From Agapetus fuscipes (Eukaryota > Arthropoda > Insecta > Trichoptera > Glossosomatidae): a DNA stretch of 64,000 nucleotides. The stretch covers positions 13,330,001 through 13,394,000 of the forward strand of contig OX637353.1 in the NCBI GenBank assembly GCA_951799405.1. Reading direction: 5' to 3'. The position numbers and the translations under genes were made by a program. The notes beneath the pieces were generated by a model, which saw nothing but the letters and a program-made list of their open reading frames with translations, was not told the DNA's origin and did not search any database. Every line of letters starts with the position of its first letter. Positions within the stretch are counted from its first letter, which is position 1. Positions 30,921 through 41,065 of this stretch are shown piece by piece.

Positions 30921-31252
30921 ACTTGGTTTCTGTTCACTGGTTAAGTTAGTTCAATGTAGTTGTAAAGCTCGTAGGATACTGGCTCTGCAAGCAACTTGCA
31001 CCCTTTTTATAGTCTTCAAAACAGTACAATCTACAACTATATTCGCTAGACAGTTCCAGATTCAAGTAGGTACGTAGTAATCATTATTTCTAGATGCTTC
31101 AAGTATTTTATTCGATGATTCCTACCCACACATATTTATGAGGATTTTTATTGCATAGTTATAGCTAATACCTTTTCTAATATTTACATAACAATATTTT
31201 CCGTAAACTTTACTTTTCTCAAGTTTTGCAACTCGTACTAAGGGTACTGAGC

Positions 31253-32027
31253 AGTGAGCATTTACTTCACCTCGAGTACCTTCGGCTTGCTTAAGTCATT
31301 TTCAAGAGGACACTGCTACAAATTTGACATATCGCAACAAATAGAGAAATAAGAAAGATGATTTACCACATGAGGTACAATTAGGTAATAAGAAAAGCGA
31401 AGCAGAAGGAATCAGAACATTAACCAAACTATAAAAAAATATTTTATCCCAACAAGATAAAAGAGCGCAGTTTTTGTGTGTTTCTCAGAACAATTATAGT
31501 CCTCTCTAGCACAAATGAGATACTTTCAAAAGCTGTGACTTGCGCTTTTACTTATTCTGTTTGTATGTTAAGTTTGCTACATATAAACGCCTTAAAACCG
31601 CAGGGTTAGAAAGGCACCCCTCTCTTCTGGCTTGTTGACCATTCTAGAAACGATGATTTTCTTCGTAATCATAGGGTGGCAGGCCCCATTTCGGAAATGG
31701 TGTGATTGACAGGCATCCCGGCGTTATTCAACTCAGATTTGATGAAAAAAAAAAGTAACTTCTGGCCGCCCGCTCTATTTCTGTCTAGAAAAATATTGTT
31801 CTGATGAGGGAGGGGGATAAATGTTTTTCACATACAAAGGTAAACAGTTTGTTTTTTTTATTTCTTACTTCAAAATAGAACTTCAATAAAGACAAAGAAT
31901 ATAACACATATGCATTAAAAACCGGATTTCTCTCTTTCTCTCATTTTTGTTGTATGTGTTAGTGTTGTATTGTTAGTTTAGCTGTAACAAATTATTTAAG
32001 TGCAAAGAAAATAAAGTTATAAACATT
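31253..32027. other. Unassigned sequence
   Basis: No supported gene. 31600-31800 is slightly richer in G+C (GGGTGGCAGGCCCCATTTCG) and may be part of an older element. Confidence 0.35.
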
Positions 32028-32478
32028 AAATCTGTGCCTCCTGTGAAAAGTGATACAACTCAAAAATCATCATTTTACAGGAGAGCAAAAACAAGATTTC
32101 AAAAAATCTAATTCATGAACTAAGTGGGCTAAGTTACACATAAGTAGGTACCTTATTGTGTAGATAAAAACATTTAAATATTTGATTCAAAAAATATTAA
32201 TAAATAATTTTTAGAACACTTCAATGAAAAAACTTTGTTTTAATCCACTATGAGTATTTATTTTATGAAAAAACGTTTTCGGAGATCATTCTCCATCTTC
32301 AGTTTCTTATATACTAAACTTAAAACTAATAACAAGACATGCAATTTATGTGGGAGGGGGCGGGGCTAAAATTGAAAGGAGGGGGGAAGATATGGGCGGG
32401 ATCTGGACGTTAATTAGATTATTTTTATTAATTTAGCATAAAAACATAAACAATTCTAATAGCATAAAAACATATATC

Positions 32479-32853
32479 TTGAATAACAAATCTAAACTTC
32501 CAAAAGAGGAAAAGAGTGGTATTTACAAAATTGACTGTAAAAATTGTGACTCTGTGTATATAGGACAGACTGGAAGAAGCCTGAAGGATAGGTACAAAGA
32601 ACACAAAAATGGTGTCAAGAACATCCACATTAATTCCGAGATGGCAGACCATGCCAGAAATGAGGGACACTTTTTTGATGATAGTAATCTACATCTTATT
32701 TCAAATTGCCAAAAAGGAAAAAAGATGGACATCCTAGAAACACTAGAAATAAATTCATATTTTAAAATTAATAAAAATAATCTAATTAACGTCCAGATCC
32801 CGCCCATATCTTCCCCCCTCCTTTCAATTTTAGCCCCGCCCCCTCCCACATAA
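32479..32853 (+). CDS. GIY-YIG endonuclease end of a Penelope-like element
   Basis: 124 codons. GIYKIDC at about residues 14-20 and VYIGQTGRSLKDRYKEH at about 26-42 give the GIY, YIG, conserved Arg and His positions of a GIY-YIG nuclease. The C-terminal part includes EMADHARNEGHFFDDSNL, typical of the cysteine-poor PLE variant. In full elements this domain follows the reverse transcriptase and nicks the target. The ATG is internal: the fragment begins where the inverted repeat ends, so no native start exists. The last ~30 codons are Pro-rich and lie in the repeat. Confidence 0.8.
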   Translation: MNNKSKLPKEEKSGIYKIDCKNCDSVYIGQTGRSLKDRYKEHKNGVKNIHINSEMADHARNEGHFFDDSNLHLISNCQKGKKMDILETLEINSYFKINKNNLINVQIPPISSPLLSILAPPPPT

Positions 32854-32896
32854 ATTGCATGTCTTGTTATTAGTTTTAAGTTTAGTATATAAGAAA

Positions 32897-32930
32897 CTGA
32901 AGATGGAGAATGATCTCCGAAAACGTTTTT
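32897..32930 (+). ncRNA. Hammerhead-like core in the PLE repeat
   Basis: CTGAAGA (32897-32903), one spare T, stem II GGAG (32905-32908) with CTCC (32915-32918), then GAAA (32919-32922). Upstream GAAA (32893-32896) can pair with TTTC (32929-32932) as a short stem I. The same core occurs inverted in the left repeat. Hammerhead ribozymes are known in Penelope-like elements. This one departs from consensus by the extra base and an unclear stem III. Confidence 0.4.
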
Positions 32931-33782
32931 TCATAAAATAAATACTCATAGTGGATTAAAACAAAGTTTTTTCATTGAAGTGTTCTAAAAATTATTTATT
33001 AATATTTTTTGAATCAAATATTTAAAATGGAATTCCACAATGTTTCACCAAAACAATTTGAAAAAACATTTACTTTCACTGTGCATTTTAATTTTTATGG
33101 TAAATATTATAGTTTTAAAGTAATTTATTAAACACTGTCAGTTGTACCTTTTTTGCCTGTACTTGTATCATTTATTACGTGATAAATGATACAAGTCGAG
33201 TTAAATTATATTGCACCTATAAGTTGTCTTTGTGTAAAGTGATACACAAAAAGTTTAAAAATCTAATAACTTGTAAGATAATATTCCTAACAGAATGTTT
33301 CTCAAACTAATTATAAAAGTACTACCCCAAAGATTCAATTGTTATACTTATAATAGTGATATTTTCATAATTTACCTGAATCGTATCACTTTGCTAAATT
33401 TCCAGTCAAAAATTGGTGTTAAGTGATATAACTCTAGATGTATCAATATTCACGATAAATTTGTACAAACCGATGAGTAGAGCAATTACTTAAAGCGGTA
33501 CAACTCGACTTTTATCTATTTTCACTTTTTTTTTGCCAAAATCCTGCCAGTTATATCACTTTTCACCAAATTATCTCCTAAACTATAGCAGATAGAAGAA
33601 TGTGAGTAAGACCAAAAAATTGCTAATTTTTTTCTGATTATTTCTGTGCAAAAAACTCAAAAAGGGTATAACTCGAGTTGTATCACTTTTCACAGGAGGC
33701 ACAGAAATAATATTACCCTGCATAACTTTTATTTAAAAGATCCTAAAATCTTTTCAGAGGCTCAAAAGTTTGTTTTCGTTTT

Positions 33783-34100
33783 TGTCGACCTTTCCTGAAA
33801 CCGGTGGGACATTGGCAAAGTGAACCATTTTTGTATAGTGTGGCTCACTTTTACAATAATGGAAATATACAAATTTAAAAGAATTTCCTTGACAGATAGA
33901 TTGGTGTGACGCTGAACTTTCATGCTGTACAATCTTGGTCACTTTTGCCAATGCCACCGCTTCCAGGGTGGTTTCAAGGAAAGGCGGCAAGAATTGCACA
34001 GTTTATGTTTATGTGAGCTTTTGTTTATTTGTATGTACACATTCAGCAAATGTAAGTGAAATCGGTGAACCATTTTATACAGTATGTTTAGTCAGCCTTT
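33783..34100. repeat. Family A fragments in mixed orientation
   Basis: 33783-33840 is a minus-strand scrap around the hairpin. 33886-34060 is a plus-strand copy starting TTTCCTTGACAGATAGATTG. 34060-34105 is again minus strand (GGTGAACCATTTTATACAGT). From 34106 to 34419 nothing is recognised. Confidence 0.6.
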
Positions 34101-34419
34101 TAAAGAAATTTATCAGACAAGGAGTTCCCTTTCACTTATCAAATTTTCCATAATTATTTCAATTATTTCAAATATAATCATTAATGTACTTCATTAACTT
34201 TTTAGAGATTATCCGATAGATTACCTTAATTAACTCAAGCGTTTCTTATCACGGCTACTTGACAATTTACTCACATCAATCGATGCAAATTCAGCTAAAC
34301 ATTCAAGGTTGCTTACCGTAATCGTTAACTGGAGCGGAATTGTCAACTCGGCCGATTATCTTGTTTTGGTGACCACCGTAGGGTAAACCCTGGCGTGAAA
34401 TCTCCGTTTACATAACAAT

Positions 34420-34680
34420 TATGTTGGCTGACAGGCTGAAGCCTTCGTGCGGCAATCTGCATGCACCAATCATGCCAAATCGGTCACAGACTACCCGTCC
34501 ACAAATGGCTAGGCCATGGGCAAATCGGTCCCACGAAAGGTCTACATCACGACCTTTTGGACACAACTCAGCCATAGATATGACTCGTCCACAAACAAAT
34601 CGATTACGGACAAATCGGTCGCACGATAGTTCATTTACACAACATTTCTGTCAACGACATTTCGATAACATACAATAAAT
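34420..34680. repeat. Degenerate short-unit repeat cluster, left
   Basis: Variants of ACAAATCGGTCNCACGA, CGTCCACAAATGG and GACTCGTCCACAAAC follow one another. The inverse units appear at 36115-36385. The apparent open frame rich in RPQ/NRS is just the repeat translated. Confidence 0.6.
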
Positions 34681-35139
34681 TGGTATGTTTTTAGCAGGTT
34701 CTATTTAATCAAAACTGCAGTATATTTATTTCCTCACTTTTCGATTCCGACAGTGTTTTTACATTTGAACGGTAAGGCGGTTAATTTATGCTTGCTCTAC
34801 AGGGGATTTTGGTCCTTGATTTATACAGATTGTTTAGACCATTCTCAAAACGCTAGATTTTACTAGAATATTTGATTCAACATTTAATTATCTCTAACAA
34901 ATCATTTTAGGTACCTACCTAAATACCTTATTATTTCTGGAGATTTCAACGACTTATTATTAAACTAACACAGATAAACCAAACACAAGTACTTTTATCT
35001 TACACATTCGTGACAATGTGATCCACATACAGGTTCATTATAGAAAACTGCAATTAATTAAAACTCCTTCCTTCACTTATGGGTTGTGTTATGTTATTTT
35101 ATAATAACATATAAAAAACAATCTCCAAGTGTACAGTGT
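34681..35139. other. Unassigned sequence
   Basis: No gene or copy of a named repeat. TTAGGTACCTACCTAAATA (34908-34926) is an insect-type palindromic word. Confidence 0.4.
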
Positions 35140-35500
35140 GTTTTGTGGGCCGTACGGAGCCGAACGGTCATGGAAGCGGCCGAACTGCGCCGTGTGATCT
35201 GATCTGGCTGTCGCGTCGGTCATCAGTTCCCGGCAAGATGTCAACCGATTAAGACGTCCGTGACCAAGCACCAAGCGGTGCAAGAGGGGGCACTACAATG
35301 GAGCTCCCTCCTCCCCATCTACTTGGATTTCCTGCCAGCAAGGCACTCGCCTTGTGGACCAGAGGCATAGGAGACATAGTGCATAGGAGCGCCCACCCAA
35401 GGGCTCCAACGTGTGGAGGCGTCCGCCTCGGGAGCCACCGCTAGCCTGGGGCGCTGCCCCAGGCCATTCAGTTGGGGAATCCAGCCAACAGAATAGGGAG
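35140..35500. other. G+C-rich patch with strong hairpins
   Basis: A clear composition change from the surroundings. CCTGGGGC, GCT, GCCCCAGG (35444-35462) is an 8 bp perfect hairpin, and GGAGGCGTCCGCCTC is another. No frame longer than about 64 codons and no recognised domain. It could be a foreign or RNA-derived retroposon. No second copy is in the window. Confidence 0.45.
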
Positions 35501-35732
35501 TGTTTCAGTGAAAAGATGTAGGTCTGGCCATTCCCTTTTTTCCCCTTTTTCTCCCATATTAGTAAAGTAAATAAACCCTTATTTGTTCATGTTAAACTCA
35601 TATTTTACTATACAACCTTCCCAAGATATAAATAAGCAATACCGAAGGAAAGAACCCCACGCCCTGAGAGTGATGCTGATGAGAGCTAGCCGGATGTAAG
35701 TATCCTGGAGATACCTTCCATTTTAAACATAA

Positions 35733-35980
35733 CAGTTGGTATGAGACTGACCATCCATACTGGAAAAATAGTGGGCTTTGCCAATAACACCCCTGTTTCA
35801 GGGAACGTCGACAAAAATTACAGGACTTATGTTCATTTGAGATGTGGATTTAAAATTGTAACTACATATGTAACATTTGTGAACACAAACTTAAAATATG
35901 AATTTTTAAATATAATATATATCTTCAAAACCGGGAACCAGAAAATCACGCATAATATATATCTTTGCAACTTGGATTAT
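35733..35980 (+). repeat. Family A repeat
   Basis: Starts CAGTTGGTATGAGACTGACC and ends ATCTTTGCAACTTGGATTAT, with a ~20 bp internal change near 35900. A further scrap (TGTAAGCGCAAACTTACACG) lies at 36040-36060. Confidence 0.7.
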
Positions 35981-36114
35981 AGATGTCTCAAGAATGAGTC
36001 AAGAAAGACTCACACACGTCGCGTCGTAGCTAATGAAATTTGTAAGCGCAAACTTACACGTCCCTATTCGAGGTTATGCATTACTTACATATATCTCTGC
36101 TTTGTTTTCTAGGA

Positions 36115-36385
36115 TGGAGCTGTCAGTGGACCTATACTGTATGTGACCGAAATGTCATTGACTAAAAAGTTGTGTGTACGAGCTGCCTTGTGACCAGATT
36201 GCCTGTGACCAATGTGTCTATGAACGGGTTGTTTGTGACCGATTAATCCATGGACGAGCGGTCTGTGGACGAGTTATCTCTGTCCGATAAGCCATGACAC
36301 GATATGGACCAATCACACCAAGGCTACGGTCAACTCTGTGGTGACCATAGTACCATGGACCAAGACTAAGCTGTCCAGCAGGCGC
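36115..36385. repeat. Degenerate short-unit repeat cluster, right
   Basis: Units such as TTTGTGACCGATTAATCC, ATGGACGAGCGGTCTGTG and GACGAGTTATCTCTGTCCGA are the inverse of those at 34420-34680. The two clusters bracket ~1.4 kb containing the G+C-rich patch and a family A copy. Foldback-like ends are one explanation. Confidence 0.6.
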
Positions 36386-36489
36386 TTGTTTAGGAAATGA
36401 ATTAGGAGTTGATTGAAAGGGGGGGTTATTGGTTGAAGGAGGCAGAATCCAGAATTGAATTTGTGATTGACTGCTTAGAATTTCAAATA

Positions 36490-36660
36490 GGTATATATGT
36501 GGGTGTACCTGTATACAGCTGCCATTCTGTTCGGGGTGGTCTATACCTCCACAGTTGTCCCCCTCTTTGTTCTGTCTTTGAAAAAAAAATCTCTTTCACA
36601 TTCACCACTTTCTTCATGCATGCTCTGCTCTCTAATCTTTTGCAATCTTGCATTTTTTGA
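36490..36660 (-). mobile_element. LINE-B 3' coding fragment
   Basis: The minus strand reads SRACMKKVVNVKE, then in the neighbouring frame KDRTKRGTTVEV, matching the RVCMKKVMNIEE...KDRKKWRRI end. The non-coding end with ACCTGTATACAGCTGCC corresponds to the GGCAGGATACAG end of LINE-B. Confidence 0.6.
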
Positions 36661-36744
36661 TACCCCCATTTTTTCGGTAAAAATACTTGTAATTCCAACA
36701 CATTTCAGGAGAAGTTCTACAAGATTTACATGGCATTTGCTCAT

Positions 36745-36851
36745 TTAAGGCTTGCTAATCTTATTTGCAAAAACGTTTCATGTTTGATACATGCCCACAA
36801 ACACACACGTATAAGTTTGTGCTGAAAAATTTGGCATGCGTAGGTACCTAC
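36745..36851 (-). repeat. Family A repeat, split by the LTR element (left part)
   Basis: TGCTAATCTTATTTGCAAAA to GGCATGCGTAGGTACCTAC. It continues at 42957-43065 (CTACTTACAATTCAAAAACC to ACCAACCTATTAGTCAACGG) after the LTR retrotransposon. Confidence 0.75.
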
Positions 36852-38741
36852 TGTAGAGTTCCCCCCCTGATGAAAAGATGGAGTAGTGGACGAGTGGTCC
36901 ATCTTGGGTATTCTGGAAATGGTGTTATGGTATGGTGGTACAGGCGAGCCAAAGGCCGTGCTCCTGCCTCCATAACATTTAAATGATGAGGTCTCCATAG
37001 TTCTCCAAATGGTGTGATCTTCCCTCTCAGAGAGATTGTTGAAGACCTTTCCTTGGTCCATGATGAAGGTGAAGGTAGATCAGAGATCTTGGAACGCTGG
37101 TAGATGCTGGTACTGCTCGTACTGGAACTGGTAAATATCCCTCGCTGCCTCCTCTGAGGATCGTAGTCGTAGTTTTGGCCATTTGTGTGATCGTCTAGCT
37201 AAGGTTAGGACTGCTCGTCGTGTGGAAGATTATGAAACAGAACGTTGTGTGATTTTTTGTTTTACCGTTTCAAAATCTACTTTAGTGGCAAACCCAAATT
37301 CGTTATCGTTTGGTGTGGAACATACGCATTTTCTAACTAAATTGTAAATTCAAAATTATAATTAAAAAGCTTACGAGATTTAAGTTACGTGTATTGTAAA
37401 ATGACTATATGATATTAAAACCGATTTTAAAACAAGTGACTTTAATTTTTAATGGGATTTTGTTTTCTGTGAAATTACTAGAACCCGCTCTGGTAAGGTC
37501 ACGGCGTATAGAAAAAAAACACGGCAGTCAACGTATTCAAGGGCGTATACAAAATAGGGAACAAGGAAAAAGGGGGGACGTAGATCGCGAAAAGTTACTT
37601 GATGTGTTAATTTTTGTTAGTCTTTTTATTTGACAGATTACATAAATTTACAAAATAACATTATAATAACAATATGAATAAATTACATTGCGTCTAAATA
37701 TATTACGTATAAAATATTTATAATAATATGAAAAATCTACCTCCACCCACCCCATAATTATTTTAATTAAAAATCCCACCTCTAAGTAGAAAATCTGCCT
37801 GCTAGCTCCAATGGAGAAGTCGGGGACTTGCGACCCCGAAGTGAGATTAACCGATCGGTTTACAAGCTTGACGCTCTCTCTCTTCTACCAAAGAATCGTC
37901 ACAGGACTTTAGCACGCTAATTTTTGGAAAAAGGAAAGGAAGTCTTGTCACCAGCTTCGACTAAGTGTTACCCCACTGGGTCGGATATTTCAGCATTCCC
38001 GTTACCAAAACTTAACGCGCGCCTACTCCATACTCTATTCCAAGCTGCTTTTGTTAGGGAAGACAGCTTCTAATTTACCCCATCATTCCACCAAAATTCG
38101 CAATACCATGGCACCGTCTGATGCTCAGCAAGTCCGGCCAAGTAGACCCGAGACAGATGCCAAAATAAAGAAAACCTGGCAAAACAATAATTGTGGAAAT
38201 ATCTACTCCATAACCTGTTCCTGGTGCACCTCAATATCGGGAAAACCCGATATGGGTGGAAGACCCGAAGCACAGACTACGAAAGACCTTTCCACATCCC
38301 CATAAATAATGCCTTAACCAATCGAAATTCGAATGGTAGAAAAATAATTGTGCAAACCGCTTTACTCACGGACAGGAACACGCCACTGGTTTTAAGTTTG
38401 TATTAATGTCGCGACATTAGTTATTTTTAGTGCAATCAGCCTAATTATTTTCTCCCGGCAGCATCTCAGGTCCATCTTCAGCTCCATCTCCACACAAACA
38501 CCCACAAATCAAATATTAAACAGCAATTTTCAGATTTTATCTAGAAGAGACGCGTCACTCCCGGGAAACAGATCGAAACTGAATTCAACCCAGCAATGGA
38601 GTTGTCAAAGGACAGCTCAAGGTTTTTTTTATGAGGGTACCTTTTTTTGTTCCAAGTTTTTAAGTACCATAGAAAGATATATTATACTTTGTACAGAATT
38701 ACGGATGTATAAACGAATATAGATGGAGTCAGATCTTTACA
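36852..38741 (-). repeat. LTR (3' LTR in element orientation)
   Basis: 1,890 bp. By eye it is identical to the other LTR except near the C run at 36861-36872 (seven C then TGATG, against nine C then TACG). Small frames on both strands are repeated exactly in the second LTR and have no recognised function. Confidence 0.9.
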
Positions 38742-38756
38742 TTCCCCCCTAATTTT
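38742..38756 (-). other. Polypurine tract
   Basis: The minus strand reads AATTAGGGGGGAA immediately before the LTR start TGTAAAG. This is the expected primer site for plus-strand DNA synthesis and fixes the element on the minus strand. Confidence 0.75.
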
Positions 38757-39292
38757 ATGGAAGGTTTTCAAGAGTTTACGAATGGAAAAGTTTTCAGAAA
38801 ATTCTTTAGTTAAAGATATGAAAAAAATAATTAATGCATCAATATTATTTCCGAATTGAGCTCGCGCACAAATATTTGTATCATTTTACTTCATTTATGT
38901 TTATCTTCGAACGAATTTGTAGAACAATCGATATTTTTATTTTCCATCACTGGATTTCCATGCTTTGGTTACCGCACTGCTCTGTTGTGTCGTTCGCTCT
39001 GTCCGCTGCATTCCTCCTTCCAATATCTCACACACATCTGGAAGCGCTTAGGGTTGCGTCAGTCCCCACTCCCCTCGCTCTTCTCCCCCCTAAAAGTCTT
39101 ACCCCGTGGACCATTTCAACATAATATTATGCGTGTACTTTTGTGGGCGAGAATTTAAAATAAAAAATGATATATGCACTTGTGTTCATAAATCAGTAAT
39201 GTTTATTTTCCAAATCAGAACATATTATCATCGCATTGGCACAACGTATTATATCAATTGAAGGTAATAGTCATAAATAAAATCAGACAAAA

Positions 39293-39997
39293 TTATTTTT
39301 CAAATGCAATCGTGTTCAATTCTTTTAAGGCGTTGACCTTCTCCTTCCCATTTCTTTTTAACCGTCGCCGCAACTTTGTCCTTCGTCTCCGCTTGGTGTA
39401 GTCAGCATTCGTCTTTCGTGGACATGACTCTTCATGTTTAGGACATCTGGAATCCTCTGCGGTTGAGTTCACTCTAGCTCTCGTGATTTCCTCTATGTCT
39501 TGTATCATCCTCAGGTATTCAGCGGCTTCACAGGCTGTAGATTTTCCGGTCACACTCCACATTCTCCATACATCGTCTGGATAATGTCTCATCACGTCTT
39601 CAACAGCTTGGGTTTTATCCTGGGGTGGTATCACGGATTGCGACAGCATGTAATGCTCGCAGAAATGTTCCACCATATCTTTGTTTCCTTGAGGGTCCCA
39701 TTTTCCTGTTAATATTTTTATCCTCGCCTCTCGCTGCTCAATATATCCCCAATATCGTTTCAAAAAGTCTTTCTTGAATTCTGCAAAACATGCCCATTTT
39801 GAACGATAAATATCCGCCCATAGCCGAGCATTTCCAATCAAACATTCATCAACAACCTGCATTGCACGTCCCCCGGCATCCGTTAGTCTTATAAATGTTT
39901 CCAATTCTTCTAAGAACCGTAAAGGGTATTCGTCAAACCCCGCGAATATCGGCCTCTCAATTTTCAATGGAAGAATCGTCTCCATCTGTTTTTCCAT
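39293..39997 (-). CDS. Gag-like capsid protein of the LTR retrotransposon
   Basis: 234 codons. Residues ~15-170 follow the retrotransposon gag (capsid) pattern: IFAGFDEYPLRFLEELETFI, a CLIGNARLWADIYRSKW helix, FKKDFLKRYW, then LTGKWDP and the MVEHFCEHYMLSQS stretch. The C-terminus is strongly basic (KRRRRTKLRRRLKRNGKEK), fit for RNA binding. No CCHC zinc knuckle is complete; CPKHEESC is only a partial motif. No protease, RT or integrase follows. The protein should assemble the particle that packages element RNA. The leader from the LTR to the ATG is about 1.07 kb. The intact frame fits a recent insertion. Confidence 0.8.
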   Translation of the reverse strand: MEKQMETILPLKIERPIFAGFDEYPLRFLEELETFIRLTDAGGRAMQVVDECLIGNARLWADIYRSKWACFAEFKKDFLKRYWGYIEQREARIKILTGKWDPQGNKDMVEHFCEHYMLSQSVIPPQDKTQAVEDVMRHYPDDVWRMWSVTGKSTACEAAEYLRMIQDIEEITRARVNSTAEDSRCPKHEESCPRKTNADYTKRRRRTKLRRRLKRNGKEKVNALKELNTIAFEK

Positions 39998-41048
39998 TTA
40001 TTTTAAAAAAAATGCCTTCCAAAAGCTTCCAAATTACGACAAATTCTGTTGCACCTCAAAACAACACAAAGCAAATACAATCACTCAATGATCACTTATG
40101 ACGTTCGTTTTTCGAACTTAATAAGATATATTATGTAAGTCACTCAAGTATATTATTATTTCTAATAAACTAAACGCACGTATATCACAAAATCACTTCA
40201 CCCAAAATATAAAAACACTCAACACTTAAAATATATTTTGTTCACATGAAAACCTATATCACTCACACGAAAGCAAAAAAATAAACTATAACTCTCACTT
40301 GAAACGACGCAAGTTATAAAATTTTATCACATTGGCTCGGGATTTATGGTTTTTAAAACAAAAACGATAATATTATTTGAACTAAGGGTTTCTTTCTTAC
40401 GCGTTTAAACACATCTTGCATTCATCTTAATATTGAAATAGTATTCCTAAAACAACAAATCCTTGTTTCAAACAAGTTCAAAACCTTTTTCAAATGAAGG
40501 AAGGCAATAAATTATTTCCAAAGTGGAAATAATGAACAAAAAAAAACCCTTGCCTCGACCCCAGACCAAAATTCTAAGATCACAAAAAAATCGACACATG
40601 TGTCGCAGCAAGATCAGGGCCGCGCGCGTAAAAAAGCAGCCCTAGGCGATTTTAACCAAATTTAAAATACACTCTTTTTTTCTCGCGAAGTTTTAGATTT
40701 CATAAAATTAAATGCGACTTTACAAATCAACTATTAAATTTTTAAGAAAGATACGTTAACATTTTACTCGTGAAGTTTTCAATTAAAGAAATTTAAACGC
40801 GATTTTACTAAACTATTATTGAGTTTTTTAGATACGTTAAACATTTAAAATACGTTATTCTTTTACTAGTTAAATTTTCGCTTTAAGAAGTTAATACTCG
40901 ATTTTACAATTTATTATTAAATTTTTATCAAAAATTAATTCAGTAACCGTGACATTTTCGATTTAAGATATTTAAAAGGGATTTTACTGATTTACTATTG
41001 AATTTTTAACAAAATACGCATGTTCCACTTGTCTAACCAAACGATCCT

Positions 41049-41063
41049 TGGTCACGGATACCA
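41049..41063 (-). other. Candidate primer-binding site
   Basis: The minus strand reads TGGTATCCGTGACC two bases after the LTR end. A TGG start is usual for pairing with a tRNA 3' CCA. The tRNA concerned was not identified. Confidence 0.55.
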
Positions 41064-41065
41064 AC

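Larger units (their letters stand above)
30347..31252. mobile_element. TIR element L, host to two MITEs
   Basis: The left inverted arm (30347-30398: ACCCTTAGTACGAGTTGCAA, AACTTGAG, TAAAGTTTACGG) is mirrored at 31196-31252 (CCGTAAACTTTAC, CTCAAGTTTTGC, AACTCGTACTAAGGGTAC). A CACTGCT/AGCAGTG word further out sits at different spacing on the two sides, so the exact ends and any target duplication are unresolved. The interior has no gene and holds a family K and a family I insertion. Confidence 0.6.
32173..33025 (+). mobile_element. Penelope-like element, minimal palindromic copy
   Basis: Two inverted copies of ~261 bp (32173-32434 and 32765-33025) flank 330 bp holding most of a GIY-YIG coding end. 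Inverted copies of the element's own end at its 5' side are a known feature of Penelope-like elements. Here only the endonuclease end and the 3' region remain; the PLE reverse transcriptase is missing. The open frame runs into the right copy. Confidence 0.75.
32032..33704. mobile_element. TIR element N carrying a nested PLE
   Basis: The left end CTGTGCCTCCTGTGAAAAGT and then GATACAACTC are mirrored perfectly at the right (GAGTTGTATC, ACTTTTCACAGGAGGCACAG). AAAT at 32028-32031 and 33705-33708 gives a 4 bp target duplication. The right half holds scattered variants of the terminal word (AAGTGATACAC, CGTATCACTTTG, AAGTGATATAACTC, ATATCACTTTTCACC). No transposase is visible. Removing the PLE leaves ~820 bp. 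Confidence 0.72.

Noticed and set aside
32479..32853. Free-standing homing endonuclease
   Set aside because: The GIY-YIG domain lies in a Penelope-like setting with inverted terminal copies and no intron or intein context.
36483..36701. 72-codon minus-strand protein
   Set aside because: Its only recognisable part (RACMKKVVNVKE) is a LINE-B remnant.
37409..38406. Several open frames in the first LTR, repeated at 41624-42621
   Set aside because: They recur exactly because the LTRs are duplicates. Neither codon pattern nor domains support coding.
38458..38510. Hammerhead-like CTGAAGATGG on the minus strand of the LTR
   Set aside because: No stem II pairing with a directly following GAAA was found, unlike the five accepted cases.
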